Shown here: positions 1 to 7,029 of the stretch, one piece after another
Position numbering within the stretch: position 1 is the first letter of the stretch
How the letters are laid out: each line of letters starts with the position of its first letter
Assembly (NCBI GenBank): GCA_030040815.1
Contig: JASHSZ010000236.1
Location: 1-19,627, forward strand
Origin: Streptosporangiaceae bacterium
Lineage (GTDB): Bacteria; Actinomycetota; Actinomycetes; Streptosporangiales; Streptosporangiaceae
Reading direction: 5' to 3'
DNA: 19,627 nt
Translations under genes and position numbers: made by a program
Notes under the pieces: generated by a model
Told to the model about the DNA's origin: nothing
The model's input: only the letters and a program-made list of their open reading frames with translations
Database searches by the model: none

Positions 1-1368
1 TGGCTGCGGCCCGGCCAGCAGCCCGGCGGCGCGCGTCGCTGCCTGCTCTGGCTAAGTCCAGGCGGACACTGGCCCGGCGGGACGGCGGCCCCGCGACTGG
101 GCCGCTACCAGCTCGCGGGTTGTACCTTCTTCGGTCACGTCGCGCCGGACCTCCCGCAGCAGGCGCGGGACCTCGGCCATGGCTGGCAGCCTGCGGAACC
201 CATCTGCGACGTAGCCGGCACTAGCGTCGCCACGATCTGGCGGGATAGCGACGGCAGCATCTTCCTGCCATTTGACCCTGGTGAGGTGATGCTGCAGTTC
301 TGGTCGGAGGGTTACCAGAGCGTCGGCCGGTCGTCGCTGGCGGCGGCCGGACCGGCGGCGCTGCGGCGCTGCTATTACCTCGCAAGGCCCGCGCTGCCCC
401 GCGCGGTGCAAGTCAGGCTCCGCCGGGCCTTTACCCGCGTGCAGGAGCGCGGGTCGTTCCCGGCGTGGCCGGTCGAAGACAGCCTGCACGGGCTCTACCG
501 CTGGCTGTTCGCGACCGTCACCGAGGTCGCCGACGGCCCGGTTCCGTTCCTCGAGTTGTGGCCGGCCGGCCGGTCGTGGGCCCTGGTCCTCACGCACGAT
601 GTGGAGACCGAGGTCGGCTACCGGACGATGGGGCTGCTGCGCGACACGGAGCGCGAGCTCGGCTACCGGTCGTCGTGGAATTTCGTCGCGCAGCGCTACC
701 AGGTGCACGACGCCACCGTCCGCGCGCTGCAGGAGGAGGGCTGCGAGGTCGGCGTGCACGGTCTGCGGCACGACGGCCGCGACCTGGCGTCCCGGCGGCT
801 GATGGAGAAGCGGCTCCCAGCCATGCGGGACAACGCCGACCGGTGGGGGGCCGTCGGGTTCCGCTCCCCGAGTACCCAGCGCGACTGGCGCCTGATGCCC
901 CTGCTCGGCTTCGACTACGACTCGTCCTACAGCGACACCGACCCGTACGAGCCGCAGAGCGGCGGATGCTGCACCTACCTGCCGTACTTCAACCAGAGCA
1001 TGATCGAGCTGCCGATCACGCTGGCCCAGGACCACACGCTGTTCCGCATCCTGCCGGACGGCGGCGTGGACGTCTGGATCCGCAAGGCGCGGTTCCTCCG
1101 GGAGCACGGCGGGATGGCGCTCGTCCTGACCCATCCTGACTACGCGGTGGACCCAAGGGTGGCCGACGGATACAGGGAACTGCTTGAGACCTACCACGGC
1201 GACGACAGCGCCTGGTGCGCGCTACCGAGGGAGGTGGCCAGCTGGTGGCGCCAGCGCGACGCTTCGATCTTGCGCCAGGACGGCGATGGCTGGCGCATCG
1301 ACGGTCCCGCGTCGGCGCACGGACGCGTCGGGTTCGCCGGCGTAGCGGGCGGCGTGCGGACAACCTGA
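1..1368 (+). CDS. Polysaccharide deacetylase family protein (5'-truncated by window edge)
   Basis: The reading frame is open from base 1 and no start codon is forced before the edge, so the gene begins upstream. An internal ATG at 286 would give 360 aa, but the in-frame sequence before it (IWRDSDGSIFLPFDPGE) looks like protein. The C-terminal half resembles the NodB/CE4 fold. It has THDVE (Asp codon at 598), standing where classical enzymes have TFDDG; an H-x3-H metal motif HGLRH (codons 757 and 769); FRSPST as a motif-3 equivalent; and LTHPDY as the late His motif. CE4 enzymes remove N- or O-acetyl groups from sugars, with two His and one Asp binding the metal. No signal peptide can be judged because the N-terminus is missing. 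The gene converges on the kinase-like gene with a 23 bp gap. Role inferred from context: trimming acetyl groups from the locus polysaccharide. The family call is fairly safe; the substrate is unknown. Confidence 0.8.
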   Translation, partial: WLRPGQQPGGARRCLLWLSPGGHWPGGTAAPRLGRYQLAGCTFFGHVAPDLPQQARDLGHGWQPAEPICDVAGTSVATIWRDSDGSIFLPFDPGEVMLQFWSEGYQSVGRSSLAAAGPAALRRCYYLARPALPRAVQVRLRRAFTRVQERGSFPAWPVEDSLHGLYRWLFATVTEVADGPVPFLELWPAGRSWALVLTHDVETEVGYRTMGLLRDTERELGYRSSWNFVAQRYQVHDATVRALQEEGCEVGVHGLRHDGRDLASRRLMEKRLPAMRDNADRWGAVGFRSPSTQRDWRLMPLLGFDYDSSYSDTDPYEPQSGGCCTYLPYFNQSMIELPITLAQDHTLFRILPDGGVDVWIRKARFLREHGGMALVLTHPDYAVDPRVADGYRELLETYHGDDSAWCALPREVASWWRQRDASILRQDGDGWRIDGPASAHGRVGFAGVAGGVRTT

Positions 1369-1391
1369 GGTTGGAGCCCGACACGCCGGCG

Positions 1392-2891
1392 TTACATGTC
1401 GCTGCCTGGGTTCCCCGCCGCGGCGGTGTTGTTGTTGGTGGTGGTGCGGGGGTGGGCGGGGGTGGGGGCGGGCTGGGGGGTGAGGTCGGGGTGGCCGGGT
1501 GCGCGGCCGTTGCCGGCGGGTGGCGTGGCGGGGTTGCGGATGGCGGTCAGGACGGCGGGGCGGGGCGGGGTGGGGTCGGGCCGGGTGCGGCCGGCCGATA
1601 GGGGCCGGGGGGCGCGGTTGAGGACGCCGACGATGGTGGCCGGGCTGGTGGTCTTGATGTCCTCGGCGGCGGCGCGGATCGCTGCGCGCTCGGTGCGGCG
1701 CGGGTCGGCGACGATGATGACCACGTCGCTGAGCCGGGCCACGGTGATGGCGTCGGAGACCGACAGCATGGGGGCGCTGTCGATGATGATGACGTCGGCG
1801 GCGGCGCGCATCTCGGTGAGCACGCGGGCCAGCTGGGTGACCTCGAATAGGTCGGCGGCGCCGTCGGCCGGGCCGCCGATGGTGAGCAGGCTGAGCCCGG
1901 GCACGGTGGTGGAGACCGCGGCCCAGCGCAGCGTTGCGCGCTCGGTGAGCAGGTCGGTCAGGCCGGGTGCCGGGGCGGCGGCGAAGAGCTGGCTCAGCGA
2001 GGGGTGCCGCAGGTCGGCGTCGACCAGCAGTACCCTGGTCCCGGCCTGGGTCAGCGCGGTGGCCAGGTTGACGGCCACGCTGGTGCGGCCCTCGCGGGGG
2101 CGCGCGCCGGCCACCAGCAGGACGGCCCCGGGCGGGGCGGCCGCGAGCAGCGGGCTCAGCCGGGCCCGCAGGTAGCGGTAGGCCTCGGCCTGGCGCGACA
2201 GCGGGGCGGTGGCGAACACCAGCGCCGGGTTGGTCCGGTAGCGCCACATGCGCGGGACCGCCGCTACGGCCGGGGCGCTCAGGCAGTCCTGCAGGTCGGC
2301 CCGGTCGCGTACCCGGCCGTCGATGGCCTCGCGGGCGAAGATCCCGCCCGTGCCGAGCAGCAGCCCGAGCACCGCGCCCAGCCCCAGCAGGATCTTCTTG
2401 GACGTCCCGGCCGGGGTGAGCGGCAGGTCGGCCGCGGTCACCAGCGTGACCTGCAGCGGGTCGGCCGCCTGGGCTGCCCTGGACTCGCTGGCCAGGTTGC
2501 GGAACGCCATATAGGCCGCCGCCGCGGCAGCGGCGCACCGCTGAGCCGCCTGCGCGGTGGGCATCGAGCAGCTGATCGACAAGATGTTGGAGGTGCTCGA
2601 CACCCCGGCGCTCAGGTGCGGCGCGAGCAGGCCGGCGTTCATGCCCAGCACCCGGGCGGCGTGCACCACCACCACCCCCGAGGTGGCCACGATCTTCTCC
2701 GTCGCCGGGTTCGGCACCACCAGCGTCGCGCCCGGTACCACGTGCGACTCGACGTCCACCTGGGCGGTCGAGGAGTAATGGGCCGCCAGGCTGTGGGCAT
2801 ACAGCCAGGCCGCCACCACACCCGCCAGCGTGGCGACAACCACCCACAGGCCATGCTTGCGCAACACCGTCATCCCTGCCGACCCGCCCAT
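1392..2891 (-). CDS. Wzz-domain / BY-kinase-like chain-length regulator with atypical Walker A
   Basis: The encoded protein is 499 aa. An N-terminal membrane helix (LWVVVATLAGVVAAWLYA) and a second one (ILLGLGAVLGLLLGTGGIF, about residues 167-185) bracket a Wzz-like extracytoplasmic domain. A cytoplasmic P-loop ATPase domain of the CpsD/BY-kinase type follows. Walker A' is VLLVDADLRHPS and Walker B is VIIIDSAPML. Walker A reads ARPREGRTS, with Arg (codon 2085-2087) where the invariant Lys is expected. The C-terminus is a Pro/Thr/Asn-rich tail of about 70 residues without a single Tyr, so the usual autophosphorylated tyrosine cluster is absent. Start chosen: ATG at 2891, with AGGGG about 5 nt upstream. 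GTG 2924 and ATG 2873 are alternatives. Family role: controls chain length and export of capsule or exopolysaccharide at the membrane. It is divergent from the two response regulators. Confidence 0.85.
   Translation of the reverse strand: MGGSAGMTVLRKHGLWVVVATLAGVVAAWLYAHSLAAHYSSTAQVDVESHVVPGATLVVPNPATEKIVATSGVVVVHAARVLGMNAGLLAPHLSAGVSSTSNILSISCSMPTAQAAQRCAAAAAAAYMAFRNLASESRAAQAADPLQVTLVTAADLPLTPAGTSKKILLGLGAVLGLLLGTGGIFAREAIDGRVRDRADLQDCLSAPAVAAVPRMWRYRTNPALVFATAPLSRQAEAYRYLRARLSPLLAAAPPGAVLLVAGARPREGRTSVAVNLATALTQAGTRVLLVDADLRHPSLSQLFAAAPAPGLTDLLTERATLRWAAVSTTVPGLSLLTIGGPADGAADLFEVTQLARVLTEMRAAADVIIIDSAPMLSVSDAITVARLSDVVIIVADPRRTERAAIRAAAEDIKTTSPATIVGVLNRAPRPLSAGRTRPDPTPPRPAVLTAIRNPATPPAGNGRAPGHPDLTPQPAPTPAHPRTTTNNNTAAAGNPGSDM
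1448..1480 (+). other. Dense G-run tract (potential G-quadruplex) near convergent gene ends
   Basis: Consecutive G-runs of 5, 3, 5, 5, 3 and 6 are separated by 1-2 bases on the plus strand. This fits the classical G-quadruplex spacing rule. The tract lies in the part of the kinase-like gene that encodes the Pro/Thr tail, about 80 bp past the stop of the convergent deacetylase gene. Whether it folds is not known. Confidence 0.5.
1557..1585 (+). other. Second G-run tract (potential G-quadruplex)
   Basis: Six G-runs of 3-4 bases are separated by 1-2 bases on the plus strand, within the coding region of the Pro-rich tail of the kinase-like protein. It partly reflects Pro and Ala codons on the other strand, so the structural role is uncertain. 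Confidence 0.4.
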
Positions 2892-2972
2892 CCATCCCCT
2901 CGACACCCCGCTACGCCACGACACCCCGCCCCAGACCCCGCCCAGCTCATGCAGGCGCAGACAACGGCAAGC

Positions 2973-2990
2973 CCCGCGCCATGGCGCGGG
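2973..2990. promoter_or_regulatory. 18 bp perfect palindrome upstream of the Wzz/kinase gene
   Basis: CCCGCGCCATGGCGCGGG is self-complementary over all 18 bases, with its centre about 90 bp upstream of the chosen start of the minus-strand gene. It could be an operator or a leader hairpin. It is very GC-rich, so chance is not excluded. Confidence 0.35.
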
Positions 2991-3008
2991 CGGTTCCTGG
3001 GAGGCGGG

Positions 3009-3028
3009 AGTGACGGCGCATAGTCACT
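3009..3028. promoter_or_regulatory. Inverted repeat AGTGAC-N8-GTCACT, operator-like
   Basis: Perfect 6 bp arms are separated by 8 bp, about 120 bp upstream of the Wzz/kinase start. Arm length and spacing suit a dimeric helix-turn-helix protein such as the NarL/LuxR regulators encoded next door. No binding partner can be proved from sequence. Confidence 0.3.
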
Positions 3029-3347
3029 GCAAGCGGCGGGCGGGCGGCCGCGTGCGTCGGTCAGCTCGGATCACAGCGCCCGCCGCCGGCCGGGCGCGCC
3101 TGCCGCGGTTGTTAAGCGCTGACCTAGTTTGACCAGTATTGCCGTGCCCTCTTCCCAGGGGAATGCGCCGCCCCGTGCGACAAACTGCGGCTAATGATCT
3201 CCCTAGGGCTGCCTGCCTGACATCCTCAGCCGACGTATGCGGGCCTGCTCATCGTGCGGGATCCGGGCCGACGGCCGCCGCGCTGAGGGGCGCGCGATGT
3301 GACGACTCAGCATCTGAAACATGCCTCAGTGCCTTGGTATTAAGGGC

Positions 3348-3361
3348 ACGTCAGGTGACGT
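3348..3361. promoter_or_regulatory. Perfect dyad ACGTCA-GG-TGACGT
   Basis: This is a 14 bp perfect inverted repeat in the middle of the divergent intergenic region, about 420 bp upstream of the first response regulator. It shares TGAC/GTCA half-sites with the dyad at 3009-3028, but in the opposite arrangement. Its role is unknown. Confidence 0.25.
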
Positions 3362-3782
3362 CCTCTCGGTACCTGGGCCTGACGGCGCGCCTGCTGCGTG
3401 CTGGAGGACCATCCTGTGATGGTCAGCGGAGTTCACGCCGACGGGTTTCGCGAAAGGACACGAGCACGCGATGGCCCCGGCTACCGGCCCCGGACGCTGA
3501 CCACGACAGCCGGTGATCTGGAGCCGAAGACGCTCCGCTGTTCGCGGTCATCATGGCGGCAGGTAGGCATGATCACCTAGAACCCGGCTGACCAGAATAC
3601 GGCGAAAGCCATTTACACCACTCAGCGGAACGTCACCGGCACGTAACCCTTTTGTCGTGTTGGCGAGTCATACTTTCGGCCGTCCGTCGGCGTTGCGCCT
3701 GAACTCTGGCGCCGCCGCCCATGGTTGTGTTGAGGAGCGATCCGTACATTAAACGCGTTGGTTGCCAAAGGGGGGGAGCCCT

Positions 3783-4469
3783 ATGCGACTGGTGCTTTGT
3801 GATGAAAATCGAATCCTTTGTGAATCGCTTGGCGCCGCGCTGGAAGCGCGCGGACACCACGTAGTAGCTATCGCCCCCGCTGCCGCCGATGGCGTCGCCG
3901 CGGTGGCGAAGTTACGGCCCGATGTCATCCTTCTCGATCTTTCCTTTTCCGGCCGGACCGCCGCGAATGGTACGGCCCCCGGCTCGGCGCCGGATGCGGG
4001 CGAAGTGGCTGGCATCGGCGCGGCCCAGGCCATCAAGCGCGAGCACCAGGGCACAGCAGTGCTGGTGCTGACCAGCCTGACCGACCCGGCGGCGTGGTCG
4101 GCCGTCCTGGACGTCGGCGTAGCGGGCCTGCTCCGCAAGGACCAGTGCGTGGGTGCAATTGCCGACGCCCTCGAAGTCATCGCGCGAGGCGGGGTGGTGT
4201 TCGACCCAGGGCTATCCCGCCAGTCGAGCCAGCGTCCCGCCCGCCGGCGCAATGGCACGCTCTATGTGCTGACCCCGCGAGAGAAAGAGGTACTGCGCCG
4301 GATCGTGGCCGGCCAGAGCACGGGTCAGATGGCACACGAGATGAACATCGCTACGAGCACTCTGCGTACCTATGTCAAGAATGTCCTATCAAAGATCGGC
4401 GCGCATACCCGACTGCAGGCGGCGGCCCTAGCAAGCCAGGGAGAGTTGCGTAATGAGCTCTCTAGTTAA
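3783..4469 (+). CDS. NarL/LuxR-family response regulator (first of a pair)
   Basis: The protein is 228 aa. The start at ATG 3783 is preceded by a strong AGGGGGGGAG ribosome site; an in-frame ATG at 3762 would add 7 residues and lacks such a site. The receiver domain has the acidic residue D7, phospho-acceptor D52 in VILLDLS, T97 and K119 (LLRKD). The C-terminal LuxR helix-turn-helix covers about 162-219 (LTPREKEVLRRIVAG ... TLRTYVKNVLSKIG). Between beta3 and alpha3 the receiver carries a Gly/Ala-rich insertion of roughly 15-20 residues (about 56-78), which is unusual for the family. Codon 44 is TTA (3912-3914), a rare leucine codon in such DNA. The 3' end overlaps the next regulator by 17 bp. 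No sensor kinase is nearby. It probably binds DNA when phosphorylated; targets are unknown but the locus itself is likely. Confidence 0.92.
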   Translation: MRLVLCDENRILCESLGAALEARGHHVVAIAPAAADGVAAVAKLRPDVILLDLSFSGRTAANGTAPGSAPDAGEVAGIGAAQAIKREHQGTAVLVLTSLTDPAAWSAVLDVGVAGLLRKDQCVGAIADALEVIARGGVVFDPGLSRQSSQRPARRRNGTLYVLTPREKEVLRRIVAGQSTGQMAHEMNIATSTLRTYVKNVLSKIGAHTRLQAAALASQGELRNELSS

Positions 4470-5217
4470 ACCCCTCACCTGGCGTATGCGCAACCACGGC
4501 GGGCGGGGCTATTGCGACGTTGGCGGCTACGCAAGGCTCGCGCGCATGGGGATCAGTGTCTTTGTCGTAGACGCGGAACGAACCTTTGCGGACGCGCTTT
4601 CGGCCAGGCTGGAAGTCGAGGCGGACATCGACATTGTCATGCCGCTCCATCCCAAGGCGCCTGCGCCGTCTCTGATCCTCGGCCGGCACGCGGACGTGGT
4701 GCTATTGGATGCTGACCTGCCCGACAGCCTGGCGCCAAATCTGTGCGAAGAGCTGGCCGGACGGGCCGAGGCCCCACGGGTCGTGATGATGAGCCGCGAC
4801 TCGAAGCCCAACCGCATCGCGGACGCCATTCGTGCCGGAGCTGCGGCTTGGGTGCGCAAGGACGAGTCGCTCGATCATCTGCTCCAGGTGGTGCGCGGCG
4901 TGGCGGCAGGGGAGACCTGGCTCCCGCGAGCCGAGATGGGCGCGGTGCTGCGGCTCCTGCTCGAGGAGCACCAGCAGCGGCGGGAAAGCGACCGGCTGCT
5001 GGCCGCCCTGACCCCGCGGGAGCGGGAGATTCTGTCCTGCCTGGCCGACGGCGCGGGAAGGCGCGACGTGGCTGAGCGGCTGCACCTGTCGGCGAACACG
5101 GTACGGACCCACCTGCAGAACCTCATGGCAAAGCTGGGCGTGCACTCCACGCTGGAGGCAGTCGCGCTGACCCGGGCCCAGCTGAGCGTGTCCTCGACCC
5201 CCGAGAGCTCATGCTAA
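4453..5217 (+). CDS. NarL/LuxR-family response regulator (second of a pair)
   Basis: The protein is 254 aa from ATG 4453, which has a GGGAGA site 7 nt upstream and overlaps the preceding gene by 17 bp, suggesting coupled translation. The receiver proper begins at M32 (ATG 4546, MGISVFVVD), so that later start is a real alternative and the first 31 residues may not be translated. Receiver residues: D40, phospho-acceptor D86 in VVLLDAD, S114 and K136 (WVRKDE). The LuxR-type helix-turn-helix is at about 187-245 (LTPREREILSCLADG, NTVRTHLQNLMAKLGVHS). It is only distantly similar to its neighbour in the receiver but closely follows the same layout, so this looks like an old duplication. Phosphodonor and target genes are unknown. 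There is no obvious terminator in the 90 bp before cysQ, so read-through into the sulfate genes is possible. Confidence 0.9.
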   Translation: MSSLVKPLTWRMRNHGGRGYCDVGGYARLARMGISVFVVDAERTFADALSARLEVEADIDIVMPLHPKAPAPSLILGRHADVVLLDADLPDSLAPNLCEELAGRAEAPRVVMMSRDSKPNRIADAIRAGAAAWVRKDESLDHLLQVVRGVAAGETWLPRAEMGAVLRLLLEEHQQRRESDRLLAALTPREREILSCLADGAGRRDVAERLHLSANTVRTHLQNLMAKLGVHSTLEAVALTRAQLSVSSTPESSC

Positions 5218-5307
5218 CGTCGGGGTGAACTCCGAGGGCGCTGCCGTTCGCGTCCTGATGGTGCACAGAGGTGGAGGGCGTCCCCCGGGGAGCCCGCAGG
5301 AAGGTGC

Positions 5308-6054
5308 ATGATTTCCGCTGATGACCGGCTGGCCGCTGATCTGGCCGCCGAGGCCGGCCGTCGGCTGCTCAAGCTGCGCGCTGCCGGCGGCGACTCTGCC
5401 GCGCTGCGCGATGCGGGCGACCGGCTGGCCCACGAGTTCCTGGTCGGCGAGCTAGGCCGTCTGCTGCCGCGCGACGCGGTGCTCTCAGAGGAGGGCGCCG
5501 ACGACCAGACGAGGCTCGCGGCCAGCCGGGTGTGGATCGTCGATCCGCTCGACGGCACGAGGGAGTTCGGCGAGCCGGGACGGAGCGACTGGGCCGTGCA
5601 CGTGGCGCTCTGGCAGGACGGCGAGCTGGCGGCGGGCGCGGTCGCGTTGCCGGCCGAGGACCGGGTGCTGAGTACCTGGCAGCCGGAACACGCCCCAGAC
5701 CCTCAAGCGGCCGCGCCGCTGCGCCTGGTCGTGAGCCGGTCGCGACCGCCAGCCTTCGTCACCCGGCTGGCCGCCGACCTTGGCGCTGTCGAGGTTCCCA
5801 TGGGGTCAGCGGGAGCCAAGGCGGCCGCAGTGATCACCGGCCAGGCCGACGCGTACGTCCACAGCGGCGGCCAGTACGAGTGGGACTCGGCGGCGCCGGT
5901 CGCGGTGGCGCGGGCCGCTGGCCTGCACGCTTCGCGGATCGACGGCTCCGCGCTCCGGTACAACCAGCCCGACCCCAGGCTCCCTGACCTGCTCATCTGC
6001 CGCGCGGAGTTGGCGCCGCGCCTGCTCAGCGCTATCGGCCGCCGCGATGGCTAG
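5308..6054 (+). CDS. cysQ: 3'(2'),5'-bisphosphate nucleotidase CysQ (inositol monophosphatase superfamily)
   Basis: The protein is 248 aa, starting at ATG 5308 behind an AGGAAGG ribosome site. It shows the metal-binding motifs of the lithium-sensitive phosphatase superfamily: E61-E62 (LSEEG), VWIVDPLDGTREF with D79 and D82, and YEWDSAAP with W192-D193 near the C-terminus. The WIVDPLDGT-REF pattern and its place directly before cysD/cysN favour CysQ over inositol-1-phosphatase or FBPase. CysQ converts 3'-phosphoadenosine-5'-phosphate (or PAPS) to AMP (or APS), removing the inhibitory by-product of PAPS-dependent sulfation or reduction. It is cytoplasmic, with no signal peptide or membrane segment. 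A gap of 54 bp separates it from cysD. Inositol monophosphatase activity cannot be excluded from sequence alone. Confidence 0.85.
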   Translation: MISADDRLAADLAAEAGRRLLKLRAAGGDSAALRDAGDRLAHEFLVGELGRLLPRDAVLSEEGADDQTRLAASRVWIVDPLDGTREFGEPGRSDWAVHVALWQDGELAAGAVALPAEDRVLSTWQPEHAPDPQAAAPLRLVVSRSRPPAFVTRLAADLGAVEVPMGSAGAKAAAVITGQADAYVHSGGQYEWDSAAPVAVARAAGLHASRIDGSALRYNQPDPRLPDLLICRAELAPRLLSAIGRRDG

Positions 6055-6068
6055 CCACCCCGTTCCCC

Positions 6069-6074
6069 TATCAT
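6069..6074 (+). promoter_or_regulatory. Possible -10 element upstream of cysD
   Basis: TATCAT lies in the short gap between cysQ and cysD and matches the actinobacterial -10 pattern TAnnnT. No good -35 is visible, so this could be chance and cysD may simply be co-transcribed with cysQ. Confidence 0.2.
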
Positions 6075-6108
6075 GTGGGGCTAACCCAGCGCATGGAGAG
6101 CAATCCTG

Positions 6109-7029
6109 ATGGTGCCGCCTCGCACGGACTACCTGCCGTCCCAGCTCGACGTGCTCGAATCCGAGTCCATCCACATCATGCGAGAGGTGGCGGCCGAGTT
6201 CGAGCATCCGGTGCTGCTGTTTTCCGGCGGAAAGGACTCCGTCGTGATGCTGGCACTCGCCGAGCGGGCCTTCTGGCCGGCCCGGATCCCGTTCCCGGTG
6301 ATGCACGTGGACACCGGGCATAACTTTCCTGAGGTGCTGGAATTCCGCGACGGGCGGGTCGCCGAACTCGGCGCCCGGCTGATTGTCGCCTCTGTACAGG
6401 AGTCCATCGACTCCGGCCGGGTGGCGGAGGAAAGCGGCAGGTGGGCGAGCCGGAACCGGCTGCAGACCGCGACGCTGCTCGACGCGATCGCAGACAACCG
6501 GTTCGACGCGGTGTTCGGCGGGGCGCGCCGGGACGAAGAGAAGGCCAGGGCCAAGGAACGGGTGTTCTCGTTCCGGGACGAGTTCGGCCAGTGGGACCCG
6601 AAGAACCAGCGCCCCGAGCTGTGGAACATCTACAACACCCGGATCAGGCGTGGCGAGCACATCCGGGTGTTCCCGCTGTCCAACTGGACCGAGCTCGATA
6701 TCTGGCACTACATCGCCAGGGAGCAGCTAGAGATCCCATCGATTTACTTCGCCCACTCCAGGCGAGTCTTCGAGCGGGACGGGATCCTGCTGGCCGACAG
6801 CGAGTACGTCGCTAGGCTGCCGGACGAGACGGTCATCGAGGCGAAGGTGCGCTATCGGACCGTGGGCGACATGACGTGCACCGGCGCGGTCGAATCGATC
6901 GCCAGCACGGTCGAGCAGGTGATCATCGAAATCGCGGCCACTCGGATCACCGAGCGGGGCCAGACCCGAGCGGACGATCGGACCAGCGAGGCGGCGATGG
7001 AGGACCGCAAGCGGGAGGGTTACTTCTGA
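6109..7029 (+). CDS. cysD: Sulfate adenylyltransferase subunit 2 (CysD)
   Basis: The protein is 306 aa, the usual length for CysD. ATG 6109 follows a GGAG site. The PP-loop ATP pyrophosphatase signature SGGKDS is at 39-44, HVDTGHNFPE at 66-75, GGARRDEEKARAKER at about 137-151, and RRGEHIRVFPLSNWTELD at about 180-197, all hallmarks of CysD. With CysN it catalyses ATP + sulfate to APS + pyrophosphate, driven by GTP hydrolysis in CysN. The cysD stop TGA shares one base with the cysN start (TGATG), so translation is almost certainly coupled. The product is cytoplasmic. In the context of polysaccharide genes, the APS may serve sulfation rather than, or as well as, cysteine synthesis. Confidence 0.96.
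   Translation: MVPPRTDYLPSQLDVLESESIHIMREVAAEFEHPVLLFSGGKDSVVMLALAERAFWPARIPFPVMHVDTGHNFPEVLEFRDGRVAELGARLIVASVQESIDSGRVAEESGRWASRNRLQTATLLDAIADNRFDAVFGGARRDEEKARAKERVFSFRDEFGQWDPKNQRPELWNIYNTRIRRGEHIRVFPLSNWTELDIWHYIAREQLEIPSIYFAHSRRVFERDGILLADSEYVARLPDETVIEAKVRYRTVGDMTCTGAVESIASTVEQVIIEIAATRITERGQTRADDRTSEAAMEDRKREGYF

Larger units (their letters stand above)
2892..3782. other. Long divergent intergenic region with several dyad sites
   Basis: About 890 bp lie between the minus-strand Wzz/kinase gene and the plus-strand response regulators. Short open frames occur but none has a recognisable product or a convincing ribosome site. The region holds an 18 bp perfect palindrome (2973-2990), an AGTGAC-N8-GTCACT dyad (3009-3028), a GC stem-loop with 7 bp arms (3076-3082 with 3091-3097) and an ACGTCA-N2-TGACGT dyad (3348-3361). 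It must contain the promoters of both flanking transcription units. I could not assign clear -35/-10 pairs. AT-richer spots are near 3105-3140 and 3600-3760. Confidence 0.6.
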